Source: an uncultured Porphyromonadaceae bacterium (GTDB lineage: Bacteria; Bacteroidota; Bacteroidia; Bacteroidales; Muribaculaceae). Taken from it: DNA of 9,730 nt. Below are positions 1 to 6,735 of the stretch, in pieces. The notes below the pieces were generated by a model. That model made no database searches, had not been told where the DNA came from, and worked only from the letters and a program-made list of their open reading frames with translations. Location of the stretch: positions 1 through 9,730 of the forward strand of contig CABQCA010000086.1 in NCBI GenBank assembly GCA_902462525.1. Direction: 5' to 3'. Positions within the stretch are counted from its first letter, which is position 1; every line of letters begins with the position of its first letter. A program made the position numbers and the translations under genes.

Positions 1-813
1 GCGCCCATGGTTTCTGTCGATGGTGACTACCGCTTCTCAGGCGAAGGACTCGGCGAAGGATTCAGCACCTGGCTCGATGATGTACGCGACCTAATGGCAG
101 AGCCTGCCGATGCAGACCTCTCATTCAGTTCGGTCTACAATGAAGCAACAAAGACAATCTCCGTCAATGTGGAAATGCGCACTGCTCTCAACACCCGCAA
201 CACTCCCGTCAATCTTTTCGCTGTAGTCACTGAGAACGGACTCTCAACCCGTCAGGACAACTACATGTCGGGCATCGAGGATCCCGACCTCGGAGAATGG
301 GGCAAAGGAGGAAAATATGGCAGCAGCCACGTCTTCGGCTATATCATCAACGATGTCGCCCGCGGTGTTCATGGCGACACATTCAACGGTACCGGCGGTC
401 TTCTGCCTTCTACAATGACAGCGGGCGAATCCTACAAAGCAAGTCTTTCGTTCAAACTTCCCGATGCTGTCAGCAATCCTGAAAACTGCGACATCACAGT
501 CATGCTGATCGACCCAGGCAAAAAGAACGTTATCAATGTGAACCGCGCCCCCGTCAACGGCCATACATCGGGCATTGAACAGAATGTATCATCGGCCAAT
601 GCGCCTGTAATAACAGCAGTTCCCGGAGGTATCGCCGTAGCAGCCGAAGGCAAAGTAACTGTAAGCGTGTATGCTCCCGACGGCACTCTTCTTGCCACCG
701 GCGCTTCAAATGAAGGTAATATCAGAATAGGTCTCAACGGCTACACAGGCATCGTAATCGTAGCCGCCACTGCCGGAAACAACTCCACGACTGAAAAAAC
801 AGTCGTTCGCTAA
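1..813 (+). CDS. Omp28-related outer membrane/secreted protein, 3' portion (5'-truncated by window)
   Basis: The frame is open from base 1 (Ala-Pro precede the first Met at base 7) and no start signal is visible, so this is most likely the C-terminal part of a longer gene. From the Met at base 7 there are 268 residues. Residues about 38-183 resemble the C-terminal beta-sandwich of Omp28-related proteins: alternating strands, a 'FAVVTENGL' strand, a Gly-rich stretch leading to 'SHVFGYIINDVARG', then 'GGLLPSTMTAGESY' and a 'CDITVMLIDP' strand. In this family a thioredoxin-like domain often lies upstream; it would be outside the window. Residues about 196-268 look like a type A C-terminal sorting tail for type IX secretion: 'VSVYAPDGTLLATG', a 'GLNGYTGIVIV' strand and a final basic 'KTVVR'. 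The protein is therefore probably exported to the surface or medium. The family assignment rests on pattern memory, not on a search. A G+C-rich hairpin follows the stop codon. Confidence 0.72.
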   Translation, partial: APMVSVDGDYRFSGEGLGEGFSTWLDDVRDLMAEPADADLSFSSVYNEATKTISVNVEMRTALNTRNTPVNLFAVVTENGLSTRQDNYMSGIEDPDLGEWGKGGKYGSSHVFGYIINDVARGVHGDTFNGTGGLLPSTMTAGESYKASLSFKLPDAVSNPENCDITVMLIDPGKKNVINVNRAPVNGHTSGIEQNVSSANAPVITAVPGGIAVAAEGKVTVSVYAPDGTLLATGASNEGNIRIGLNGYTGIVIVAATAGNNSTTEKTVVR

Positions 814-819
814 ACGTTG

Positions 820-846
820 AGGGATGCCCGTCCGGGGGGCGTCCCT
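820..846 (+). terminator. Hairpin after the Omp28-related gene, terminator-like
   Basis: Bases 820-829 pair with 837-846 to give a 10-bp stem with one T-G wobble and a 7-nt G-rich loop, 6 nt after the stop codon. There is no proper T-run behind it (the next bases are GCATTCT), so it is either a weak terminator or an mRNA-end stabilising hairpin. The upstream ATG at 824 lies inside this stem, which argues against using it as the start of the next gene. Confidence 0.5.
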
Positions 847-876
847 GCATTCTAAGAACTTTCAGTGTCTAATCCA

Positions 877-884
877 TATATTTT
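877..884 (+). promoter_or_regulatory. Possible Bacteroidetes -7 box upstream of the 1124-residue protein gene
   Basis: TATATTTT matches TAnnTTTG except for the last base. No TTTG/TTG element is found at the usual distance upstream. The start codon at 905 is only 20 nt away, which leaves a very short leader. Weak; the gene may instead be read through from upstream. Confidence 0.22.
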
Positions 885-904
885 ATCAACTAATTATCAT
901 CACA

Positions 905-3900
905 ATGAAAAAGACTTTTACTTCTTGCTCAAGTCGTTTTTCCCGACTGTGGCTGCTACTGGCCGTCGCCATTCTGGGCGCATCGGCCGCATCGGCCGCC
1001 GATCCTATCGATTTAGGCGAACTCGAACTCGGCAAAGGGTATGAGATTGAAGCCTATAAAAGCTATAAGGCTAAGTTTACACCTCCTGCCGACGGTACGC
1101 TCAAGGTTGTTAACCGTCTGCTCTATCTGTTCTCCGACGAAGCTTGCGCTTCTGAAATCCAGGGCGAATATAAAGGCTACCAGAACGGCGGCCAGGCATA
1201 TGAGTACAGCGTAACGGCCAGTACTACCATCTATTTCTACAATAGATTTGCAATGAATGGCGGCACGATGACACTATACATGGACAACGTTGCCAAGGAG
1301 CCACTCGAAATTTCGTGGATTACCCCCGATCCCGGAAGCGCCTTCAACATGGCCAACTACTCCGACATCACCGTGAAATTTAACCGTGAAGTCGATTTCT
1401 CTTCGTTAATTGTCGAAGTTGAAAAATCTGACGCTACCAAAGATTCCCGCACATTCACCCCCTCCAGACTTAACGACGGATCTTATGTTATCCGTAAAGT
1501 CGCCGACTACTTCACCTCGCTGATAAACGGCGGTATTGCCGCTCCGGGCGCCAAGGTATCTGTCGGAATGGAAATCAAAGACGGTGATGAAGCCGTTGCT
1601 GAAATCGAAGGATATCCGGCAGCAGAAGTGGCCGGCAAGACTCTGCCCTCCTTCTCCTACACCATGGGGTCTGTCCCCGCAGTTAAAGTATCGGAAAAGA
1701 TCCCGGCAAAAATCTATTCGTACTACCTGCCCGGCGATGAAAATGCCATTCTGTCGATGACTTTCGACAAGCCGCTGTCAATCGGAAAAGGCACGACGTT
1801 CACTTTAGGCTACGGTAACCTCGAAGGCGAAGACGGAGCTTACTACTACGAAGAACTCCCCGTCGCTCTGTCGGAAGACAAACTCACCATCCAGGCTGAT
1901 CTCTCGGGTAAACTACGCACACCCCAGACAATGACACCTAATTTTGCATCGACAAAATACTCAAGCATCGATCTGAGACTTGTAGGAGTTGTCGACCAGT
2001 ACGGTAATCCTGTCAAGAGCGAAGGACTCGGCACAATCGGTTCTTATTCATGGGCCCCCGCCTACGAAGAAATCGAGCGTACCGTTATCGGTGCTGAATT
2101 CACACCTGATAACGGAGGTTCTCTTGCCGGTGTCGACAACATTGAGGTATACCTGTCGCCCACAAGCAAATTCTCCTTCTCCGGCTTTAATTTCACATAT
2201 TCCGACGGCGATGCTTTCAAGAGTGTGGTAATAGCCAAAGATAAGGCTACAATAAGCGAAGAAAGCGCCTCAAACGGCGGAAGCGCTGTTTATACATTCG
2301 CCGTGCCTGCCGAAGTCAAAGGAAAGAGCAACATCACTGTAACTCTCGCCGATCTTATCTGTGCCGACGGCTATGATCATAACGACGACATCAAAGCTCA
2401 GTACGACACCTTCGTCATTACTTATGCAGATCCCGCAAACGGAAGTACTCTCGCCTCTTTCGGCAAAGGCGACACTTTCACCATCAAGACCAACTACACC
2501 GAAAAATATCCTGAAATGTACATTGTGTACGAAATACAGGATATGAATCCCGACGAAGGAAAGGATGCCATAGTAAGAACCGAGTCCTGGTTCACCCGCC
2601 AGGCCGACGGAAAATACGTTGCGACACCTTACGGCAATGCCAAACTCTATGCCGGTCACACTTATCACGTCAACTTTACCGCCTGGGCAAGCGAAAACGA
2701 CAAAAACTACCGCCAGCCCGCTATCGGTACCGCCTATATCACCTGGAACGGCGCTACACCACCCTACATCTACTCCGACCTCGAACTATCGGACATTTCC
2801 CCCGAACCCGAAAGCGTTCTTTCGGCCGAAGACCGTGTCATCACCCTCACTTTCAACGGTCTGGTGACAATGAATTCAGAAACTACTTTCATAAATGTCG
2901 GCATGGGAGCCACCGCTGCCTTCGAATCGATTACTCCGGTAAATTCCGAGGACGGACAGTATTCCGATGTATGGCAGCTAACTGTCAGCGAGAGCTTCCT
3001 GGCTTCTCTCACAAGCTACCTCGACATATCGTTTGTAGCCACTGACATGAACGGCCGACGTATCAAAGGCAATATGGGCGAAGAAGAAAACACATACTTC
3101 TATTATACCTTCGACTACGAGGGCGCTTATGCCGAATACACTCTTTCAGTTGACGGAGGCGAAGCTCCCTTCAGCAAAGTCTCTGCATTCAAAGCTGCCT
3201 CCGACAAGGGCATCGGTTTCTCCGGAAATTGCGCCGCAGACGAAGCTTATGTCATGGACAGAAGCCGTGAAATAGTTGCCAGAGTCTCGTCTGTTTCAGA
3301 TCCTGTTGCGGAGTTAGGACAGCTTAATCCCTATCTCACCCTCACTCTCGACAACGAAATTACCACTCCTGGAGTTTATATTCTTATTGTACCCGCCAAC
3401 TATTTTACTATCGGTGAAGAATTCAGCGCTCAGAAATCAATGGCCATGAACTTCGACTTTGAGGTTAACGGTGGCACACAGGCTCCTGAAATTGTTCTTA
3501 CTCCCGCCGAAGGAGATGTCACCGAACTTCCCGAACGAATTGAAATGCTTGTCACCAACTACAGCGAATTCGGACTCGGTTCCGGCGTTCCTTCGCTCAC
3601 AATCAACGACGGCGAACCGGTCAAACTGGCCGACATCGAACTCGACATGGAACTATGGAATAAAGGATATATCCTCCTTCCCCAGTCCTATACCGAAGCC
3701 GGAAAGTATGTAATTAGTTTCCCCGAAGGTATGCTTATGCTCGGAGCTGAGGGTGTTGCATCGCCGGCCCTTTCGTTCACCTACAATATAGTGGCCAAGC
3801 CGACTCTTAACCTCACTGTCGATCCCGCCGAGGGCGAAGTGAAAGGCCTCAAAGACATCCAGATTACATTTAACGACTATGAGGAAATCTCTCTCAGCTC

Positions 3901-4279
3901 CGGAAAGATTACCTTCACATTCACTCCCACAAGCGGTGAACCCGTCGTCAAGAAACTTGATGATGCAGAACTGGATTGGGATATATGGAATAAAGCTATC
4001 GTAAAACTCGGTGGCACTTACACCGAAGCCGGATCGTACAATCTGTCGTTCCCCGCCGGCTACTTCAATCTCGATTCCGACATTTCTCCCGCATTTGAAC
4101 TTAACTGGACTATTTCCGGCAGTTCAGCAATCGATGATATCGAAGTTTCCGAAAACGAACCGGTGAATGTCTACAACCTTCAGGGCATCGAAGTGCTCCG
4201 CAACGCCGACAGTGTCGCGCTCAAGAGTCTCACTCCGGGTATATACATCGTAAACGGTCAGAAAGTAATCGTAAAATAA
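905..4279 (+). CDS. Large secreted multidomain Ig-like protein with C-terminal sorting tail
   Basis: I chose the ATG at 905 (1124 residues) over the in-frame ATG at 824. It starts a classical signal peptide (MKKTFTSC..., hydrophobic core residues 15-28, 'ASAASAA' cleavage region near 32) and has an A/T-rich leader, while 824 lies inside a hairpin. After a beta-rich N-terminal domain (about 33-130) come several beta-sandwich segments. At least five begin with a related motif, Pro-x-x-Gly/Glu-Ser/Thr/Asp-x ... hydrophobic-x-Val/Ile-x-Phe: near residues 139 ('TPDPGSAF'), 508 ('ADPANGSTL'), 631 ('SPEPESVL'), 866 ('TPAEGDV') and 973 ('DPAEGEV'). These recall bacterial SbsA/Big_5-type Ig-like domains. 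Residues 860-963 and 965-1070 form a tandem pair. Residues about 1086-1124 ('VNVYNLQGIEVL', 'LTPGIYIVNGQKVIVK') form a type A type IX sorting tail. I see no catalytic motif. The likely role is a surface or secreted adhesin or scaffold, but the function is unknown. A strong terminator follows, so it ends its own transcript. Confidence 0.85.
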   Translation: MKKTFTSCSSRFSRLWLLLAVAILGASAASAADPIDLGELELGKGYEIEAYKSYKAKFTPPADGTLKVVNRLLYLFSDEACASEIQGEYKGYQNGGQAYEYSVTASTTIYFYNRFAMNGGTMTLYMDNVAKEPLEISWITPDPGSAFNMANYSDITVKFNREVDFSSLIVEVEKSDATKDSRTFTPSRLNDGSYVIRKVADYFTSLINGGIAAPGAKVSVGMEIKDGDEAVAEIEGYPAAEVAGKTLPSFSYTMGSVPAVKVSEKIPAKIYSYYLPGDENAILSMTFDKPLSIGKGTTFTLGYGNLEGEDGAYYYEELPVALSEDKLTIQADLSGKLRTPQTMTPNFASTKYSSIDLRLVGVVDQYGNPVKSEGLGTIGSYSWAPAYEEIERTVIGAEFTPDNGGSLAGVDNIEVYLSPTSKFSFSGFNFTYSDGDAFKSVVIAKDKATISEESASNGGSAVYTFAVPAEVKGKSNITVTLADLICADGYDHNDDIKAQYDTFVITYADPANGSTLASFGKGDTFTIKTNYTEKYPEMYIVYEIQDMNPDEGKDAIVRTESWFTRQADGKYVATPYGNAKLYAGHTYHVNFTAWASENDKNYRQPAIGTAYITWNGATPPYIYSDLELSDISPEPESVLSAEDRVITLTFNGLVTMNSETTFINVGMGATAAFESITPVNSEDGQYSDVWQLTVSESFLASLTSYLDISFVATDMNGRRIKGNMGEEENTYFYYTFDYEGAYAEYTLSVDGGEAPFSKVSAFKAASDKGIGFSGNCAADEAYVMDRSREIVARVSSVSDPVAELGQLNPYLTLTLDNEITTPGVYILIVPANYFTIGEEFSAQKSMAMNFDFEVNGGTQAPEIVLTPAEGDVTELPERIEMLVTNYSEFGLGSGVPSLTINDGEPVKLADIELDMELWNKGYILLPQSYTEAGKYVISFPEGMLMLGAEGVASPALSFTYNIVAKPTLNLTVDPAEGEVKGLKDIQITFNDYEEISLSSGKITFTFTPTSGEPVVKKLDDAELDWDIWNKAIVKLGGTYTEAGSYNLSFPAGYFNLDSDISPAFELNWTISGSSAIDDIEVSENEPVNVYNLQGIEVLRNADSVALKSLTPGIYIVNGQKVIVK
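3482..4114 (+). repeat. Tandem duplicated Ig-like module (two copies) within the 1124-residue protein
   Basis: Copy 1 is residues 860-963 (bases 3482-3793) and copy 2 is residues 965-1070 (3797-4114). The copies share an ordered set of motifs: 'TPAEGDV'/'DPAEGEV' at the start, 'EPVKLADIELD'/'EPVVKKLDDAELD' in the middle, then 'LWNKGYI'/'IWNKAIV', 'YTEAGKYVISFPEG'/'YTEAGSYNLSFPAG', and a terminal aromatic strand. DNA identity is patchy (for example TATGGAATAAAG, and ACCGAAGCCGGA), which suggests an old internal duplication rather than a recent one. Confidence 0.75.
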
Positions 4280-4305
4280 ACGGTCACTTAAATTCCCTTC
4301 TTACT

Positions 4306-4339
4306 GCAGGTTGGTCTTTAAGGGCCAACCTGCTTTTTT
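4306..4339 (+). terminator. Intrinsic terminator after the 1124-residue protein gene
   Basis: GCAGGTTGGTC (4306-4316) pairs with GGCCAACCTGC (4323-4333), giving an 11-bp stem with one T-G wobble and a 6-nt loop. Six T residues follow at once. It lies 26 nt after the stop codon. Confidence 0.9.
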
Positions 4340-4354
4340 ATAGCCAAAAATGCG

Positions 4355-4362
4355 TATCTTTG
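4355..4362 (+). promoter_or_regulatory. Bacteroidetes-type -7 box for uxuA
   Basis: TATCTTTG matches the TAnnTTTG consensus exactly and lies 36 nt before the uxuA ATG, which predicts a leader of about 30 nt. A clear TTTG -33 element is missing; the -33 zone falls on the T-run of the preceding terminator (4334-4339). The gene therefore appears to have its own promoter directly behind an insulating terminator. Confidence 0.6.
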
Positions 4363-4398
4363 CATATCCCTTTTCATACATCACATTATTGAATATAT

Positions 4399-5565
4399 AT
4401 GGAAAAAACATGGCGATGGTTCGGGCCCAAGGACCCCATTACACTCGATATGCTGCGCCAGATAGGCGTTGAAGGCATAGTGACTTCACTCCACCACATT
4501 CCCAACGGTCAGATATGGACGGCCGGCGAAGTAAACAAGATGAAAGATTTCATAGAAAGCCATGGCCTGCGGTGGTCAGTAGTGGAAAGCCTGCCGGTGG
4601 TCGAAGAAATCAAATATGCCGGGCCGGGGCGCGATGCCGAAATCGAAAAGTACAAAATCAGTCTGGCAAACCTTGGAAAGGCCGGTGTAAAGTGTATTTG
4701 CTACAATTTCATGCCCGTGCTCGACTGGGCTCGCACAGACCTCGAGTACCCTAACCCCGACGGCACTTCGAATCTCTACTTCAACCGGGCCGAATTCGCT
4801 TATTTCGACATTCATATTCTCAAACGCGAAGGAGCCGAAAAGGACTATAACCTGGCTACCCTCGACCGGATGAACCGCGAAGTGACTCCTCGCATGAATC
4901 CCGAAGCCGAAAAACGGCTTGTCGACAACATAATCGTCAAGACTCAGGGATTCGTCAACGGCAATATATCGGAAAAAGACATCGACCCTGTTCAGAAATT
5001 CCGCGACCTGCTGGCTTTGTACGACGGCATCGATGCCGGCCGGCTGCGGCAGAACATGGCCTATTTCCTCAACGCCATAATGCCTGTTTGCGACGAATAT
5101 GGCATCGACATGTGCGTGCACCCCGACGATCCGCCGCTGCAGATTCTCGGGCTGCCCCGTATCGTCACATGCGACGACGATATCGAGCGCTTCCTTGATG
5201 CCGTTCCAAATCCCCACAACGGACTCACCTTCTGCTGTGGCTCCCTCAGCGCAGGCGCACACAACGACGTGGTGGCTCTCGCACGCAAATATGCCTCTCG
5301 CACACACTTTGTGCATGCCCGTATCTGCCGCGTACAGCCCGACGGCGACTTCAAGGAATCGTCGCACCTCGACCCGAGACTTATCGAAGTAGTGCGTATC
5401 TTCGAACACGAACGCCCCGGAGTGCCAATGCGTGTCGACCATGCACCCCTTATGCTCGGCGATGAGAAAATGGGCTATAACGCCGGCTACTCATTCCATG
5501 GCCGAATGCTCGCTCTGGGCGAAGTAGCCGGCATAATGGCCACCGTCAATGCCATCGACAAATAA
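4399..5565 (+). CDS. uxuA: Mannonate dehydratase
   Basis: UxuA dehydrates D-mannonate to 2-keto-3-deoxy-D-gluconate in the cytoplasm, a central step of glucuronate catabolism. At 388 residues it has nearly the length of E. coli UxuA (394 from memory). It begins with the family signature MEKTWRWFGPKDP, followed by 'TSLHHIPNGQIW', 'WSVVESLPV' and 'CYNFMPVLDWARTDLEY', all close to the E. coli protein. The conserved metal and active-site positions are visible: His241 in 'VHPDDPP', Cys279 in 'LTFCCGSLS', His306 in 'FVHARI', and Asp347-His348 in 'RVDHAPLM'. No domain is missing. The ATG at 4399 fits the family N-terminus and sits in an A/T-rich context (GAATATATATGG) typical of Bacteroidetes starts. 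The SDR gene 97 nt downstream supplies the substrate, so the two form a functional pair. Induction by hexuronates is likely from family knowledge, but no regulator gene is present here. Confidence 0.97.
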   Translation: MEKTWRWFGPKDPITLDMLRQIGVEGIVTSLHHIPNGQIWTAGEVNKMKDFIESHGLRWSVVESLPVVEEIKYAGPGRDAEIEKYKISLANLGKAGVKCICYNFMPVLDWARTDLEYPNPDGTSNLYFNRAEFAYFDIHILKREGAEKDYNLATLDRMNREVTPRMNPEAEKRLVDNIIVKTQGFVNGNISEKDIDPVQKFRDLLALYDGIDAGRLRQNMAYFLNAIMPVCDEYGIDMCVHPDDPPLQILGLPRIVTCDDDIERFLDAVPNPHNGLTFCCGSLSAGAHNDVVALARKYASRTHFVHARICRVQPDGDFKESSHLDPRLIEVVRIFEHERPGVPMRVDHAPLMLGDEKMGYNAGYSFHGRMLALGEVAGIMATVNAIDK

Positions 5566-5572
5566 AACTTTT

Positions 5573-5613
5573 GTAAACTCAAGTTGTAGTCAATAACAAG
5601 AATTTTAGTTTAC
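5573..5613 (+). promoter_or_regulatory. Inverted repeat and weak promoter-like elements between uxuA and the SDR gene
   Basis: GTAAACT (5573-5579) and AGTTTAC (5607-5613) form a perfect 7-bp inverted repeat with 27 nt between the arms. Overlapping it, TTG (5584-5586) and TAGTTTAC (5606-5613) lie 19 nt apart, the usual spacing of Bacteroidetes -33 and -7 elements, but the -7 box matches only 4 of 6 fixed bases. This could be an operator or a secondary promoter for the SDR gene, or chance in A/T-rich spacer. No terminator is seen between the genes, so read-through from uxuA is expected. Confidence 0.25.
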
Positions 5614-5662
5614 TTTTTCATCTTTCTACACTTTTTCAACTCACCCTATACACTAAACCCTC

Positions 5663-6475
5663 ATGAACGAACTCTTTTCAGTAAAAGATAAAGTAGTGGT
5701 TATAACCGGAGGCACCGGCGTACTCGGCTCATGCCTCGCCCGTTATCTTGCCGCACAGGGCGCGAAAACAGTTATTCTCGGCCGACGTCAGGCCGAAGGC
5801 GACGCCATTGTCAACGACATCACATCCGAGGGCGGCGAGGCCATGTTCCTCATCTCCGACGTCATGGACATCGATGCCGTTCAGAGTGCATGCGATGCCA
5901 TAATGGCACGTTACGGACGTGTCGACGCTCTGCTCAACGCCGCCGGAGGCAACCAGCCGGGCGCCACAATCGCTCCCGACAAAACATTCCTCGACATCGA
6001 TGTCGCCGCTTTCGAAAAAGTCCTCGGCGTGAACCTCGTCGGCACAGTCATTCCAACACAGGTATTTCTAAAACCAATGATAGCCGCAGGAAAGGGCGCC
6101 ATTGTCAATTTCTCATCTATGGCCGCATTCCGTCCCATGACGCGTGTTTTCGGCTATGCCGCTGCAAAAGCCGGCATAAGCAACTTCACTCAGTTCCTCG
6201 CAACTGAAGTCGCTAAGAAATTCACACCCGAGATACGCGTCAACGCTATCGCTCCCGGATTCTTCCTCACAAACCAGAACCGCGCTCTTCTCACCAACGA
6301 AGACGGCTCGCTCACCGAACGCGGTGCCGATGTGATTCGCCAGACACCCTTCGGACGATTCGGACGTCCCGAAGAACTGTGCGGTACAATACAGTACCTC
6401 ATCAGCGACGCCGCATCTTTCGTCACCGGTACTGTTGCTGTTGTCGACGGTGGTTTCAACGTCTTCGCCATGTAA
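5663..6475 (+). CDS. SDR-family D-mannonate oxidoreductase (fructuronate reductase)
   Basis: A classical short-chain dehydrogenase/reductase of 270 residues, the usual length. The nucleotide-binding motif TGGTGVLG is at residues 15-22, 'NAAGG' at 92-96, the structural Asn at 124, the catalytic Ser152-Tyr165-Lys169 set in 'SSMAAF...GYAAAKAG', and 'APG' at 197-199. The C-terminus 'VTGTVAVVDGGFNVFAM' is typical of the fold. Placement directly after uxuA, and similarity to SDR enzymes annotated as UxuB-type in Bacteroidetes and Bacillus, support NAD(P)H-dependent reduction of D-fructuronate to D-mannonate, the UxuA substrate. E. coli UxuB does the same reaction but belongs to the unrelated long-chain mannitol dehydrogenase family, so I leave the symbol empty. 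Arg41-Arg42 after the second strand could favour NADPH, but this is uncertain. Substrate is inferred from context; another sugar-acid or polyol substrate is the main alternative. Confidence 0.88.
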   Translation: MNELFSVKDKVVVITGGTGVLGSCLARYLAAQGAKTVILGRRQAEGDAIVNDITSEGGEAMFLISDVMDIDAVQSACDAIMARYGRVDALLNAAGGNQPGATIAPDKTFLDIDVAAFEKVLGVNLVGTVIPTQVFLKPMIAAGKGAIVNFSSMAAFRPMTRVFGYAAAKAGISNFTQFLATEVAKKFTPEIRVNAIAPGFFLTNQNRALLTNEDGSLTERGADVIRQTPFGRFGRPEELCGTIQYLISDAASFVTGTVAVVDGGFNVFAM

Positions 6476-6516
6476 CAGTACCATAGGAAAACGGCAGAAC
6501 AATTGCCTGCCTGCAT

Positions 6517-6562
6517 AAATGCGTCCAAAAAGCCATCGAAAGAGCTTTTTAGGACGCATTTT
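6517..6562 (+). terminator. Long-stem terminator of the uxuA/SDR unit
   Basis: AAATGCGTCCAAAAAGC (6517-6533) pairs with 6544-6561 over 17 bp with a single bulged A at 6551, around a 10-nt loop. The stem ends in a short TTTT followed by GATTTATTT. It lies 41 nt after the SDR stop codon. Because the outer arms are A/T-rich it could act in both directions. Confidence 0.85.
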
Positions 6563-6618
6563 GATTTATTTCCAGCAAATATTTTAGAATTTTGTATGAG
6601 TATATAGAAAATAATTTA

Positions 6619-6626
6619 TAATTTTG
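6619..6626 (+). promoter_or_regulatory. Bacteroidetes-type -7 box for the BspA-like gene
   Basis: TAATTTTG is an exact TAnnTTTG match in an A/T-rich stretch. A TTTG at 6591-6594 could be the -33 element, although the 24-nt spacing is longer than usual. Transcription would start near 6633, giving an untranslated leader of about 100 nt before the ATG at 6736. Confidence 0.55.
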
Positions 6627-6639
6627 CCACGTGTTCATG

Positions 6640-6670
6640 CCGGATTGTCTGCAAAAGCATCCGCATTGTC
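6640..6670. promoter_or_regulatory. Two-copy direct repeat CCGNATTGTC with 21-bp period
   Basis: CCGGATTGTC (6640-6649) and CCGCATTGTC (6661-6670) differ at one base and start 21 bp apart, two helical turns. They lie just downstream of the predicted transcription start, a position where a bound protein would block transcription. No known regulator consensus is recognised, and two copies of a 10-mer can arise by chance. Confidence 0.25.
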
Positions 6671-6674
6671 GACT

Positions 6675-6724
6675 CTGACCGAAATGTCAGGACGGTCACC
6701 GTCGGCAAAATTACTTTCCTGACA
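6675..6724 (+). promoter_or_regulatory. Structured 5' leader with competing hairpins before the BspA-like gene
   Basis: Four pairings compete for the same bases: CTGAC (6675-6679) with GTCAG (6686-6690); TGACCG (6676-6681) with CGGTCA (6693-6698); the near-palindrome GACGGTCACCGTC (6691-6703); and TGTCAGGA (6685-6692) with TCCTGACA (6717-6724), which ends 11 nt before the start codon. The last could hide the ribosome entry region while the first would free it. Base pairing is read directly from the sequence; a switching role is only inferred. Confidence 0.3.
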
Positions 6725-6735
6725 GTAGCAATTCT

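Noticed and set aside
824..904. In-frame upstream ATG at 824 as start of the 1124-residue protein
   Set aside because: It would put 27 residues before a perfect signal peptide, and the codon lies inside the hairpin that follows the previous gene.
3797..4114. Repeated modules as a possible slippage or recombination hotspot
   Set aside because: DNA identity between the copies is too patchy for efficient recombination; the similarity is mainly at the protein level.
4576..5442. 288-codon open frame on the minus strand opposite uxuA
   Set aside because: It lies wholly antisense to a highly conserved enzyme gene and its product has no recognisable domain. It follows from the codon bias of uxuA in the opposite frame.
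6113..6559. 148-codon minus-strand frame covering the end of the SDR gene and the terminator
   Set aside because: It is antisense to a well-supported enzyme and crosses the terminator stem; its Cys/Ser-rich product looks like a shadow frame.
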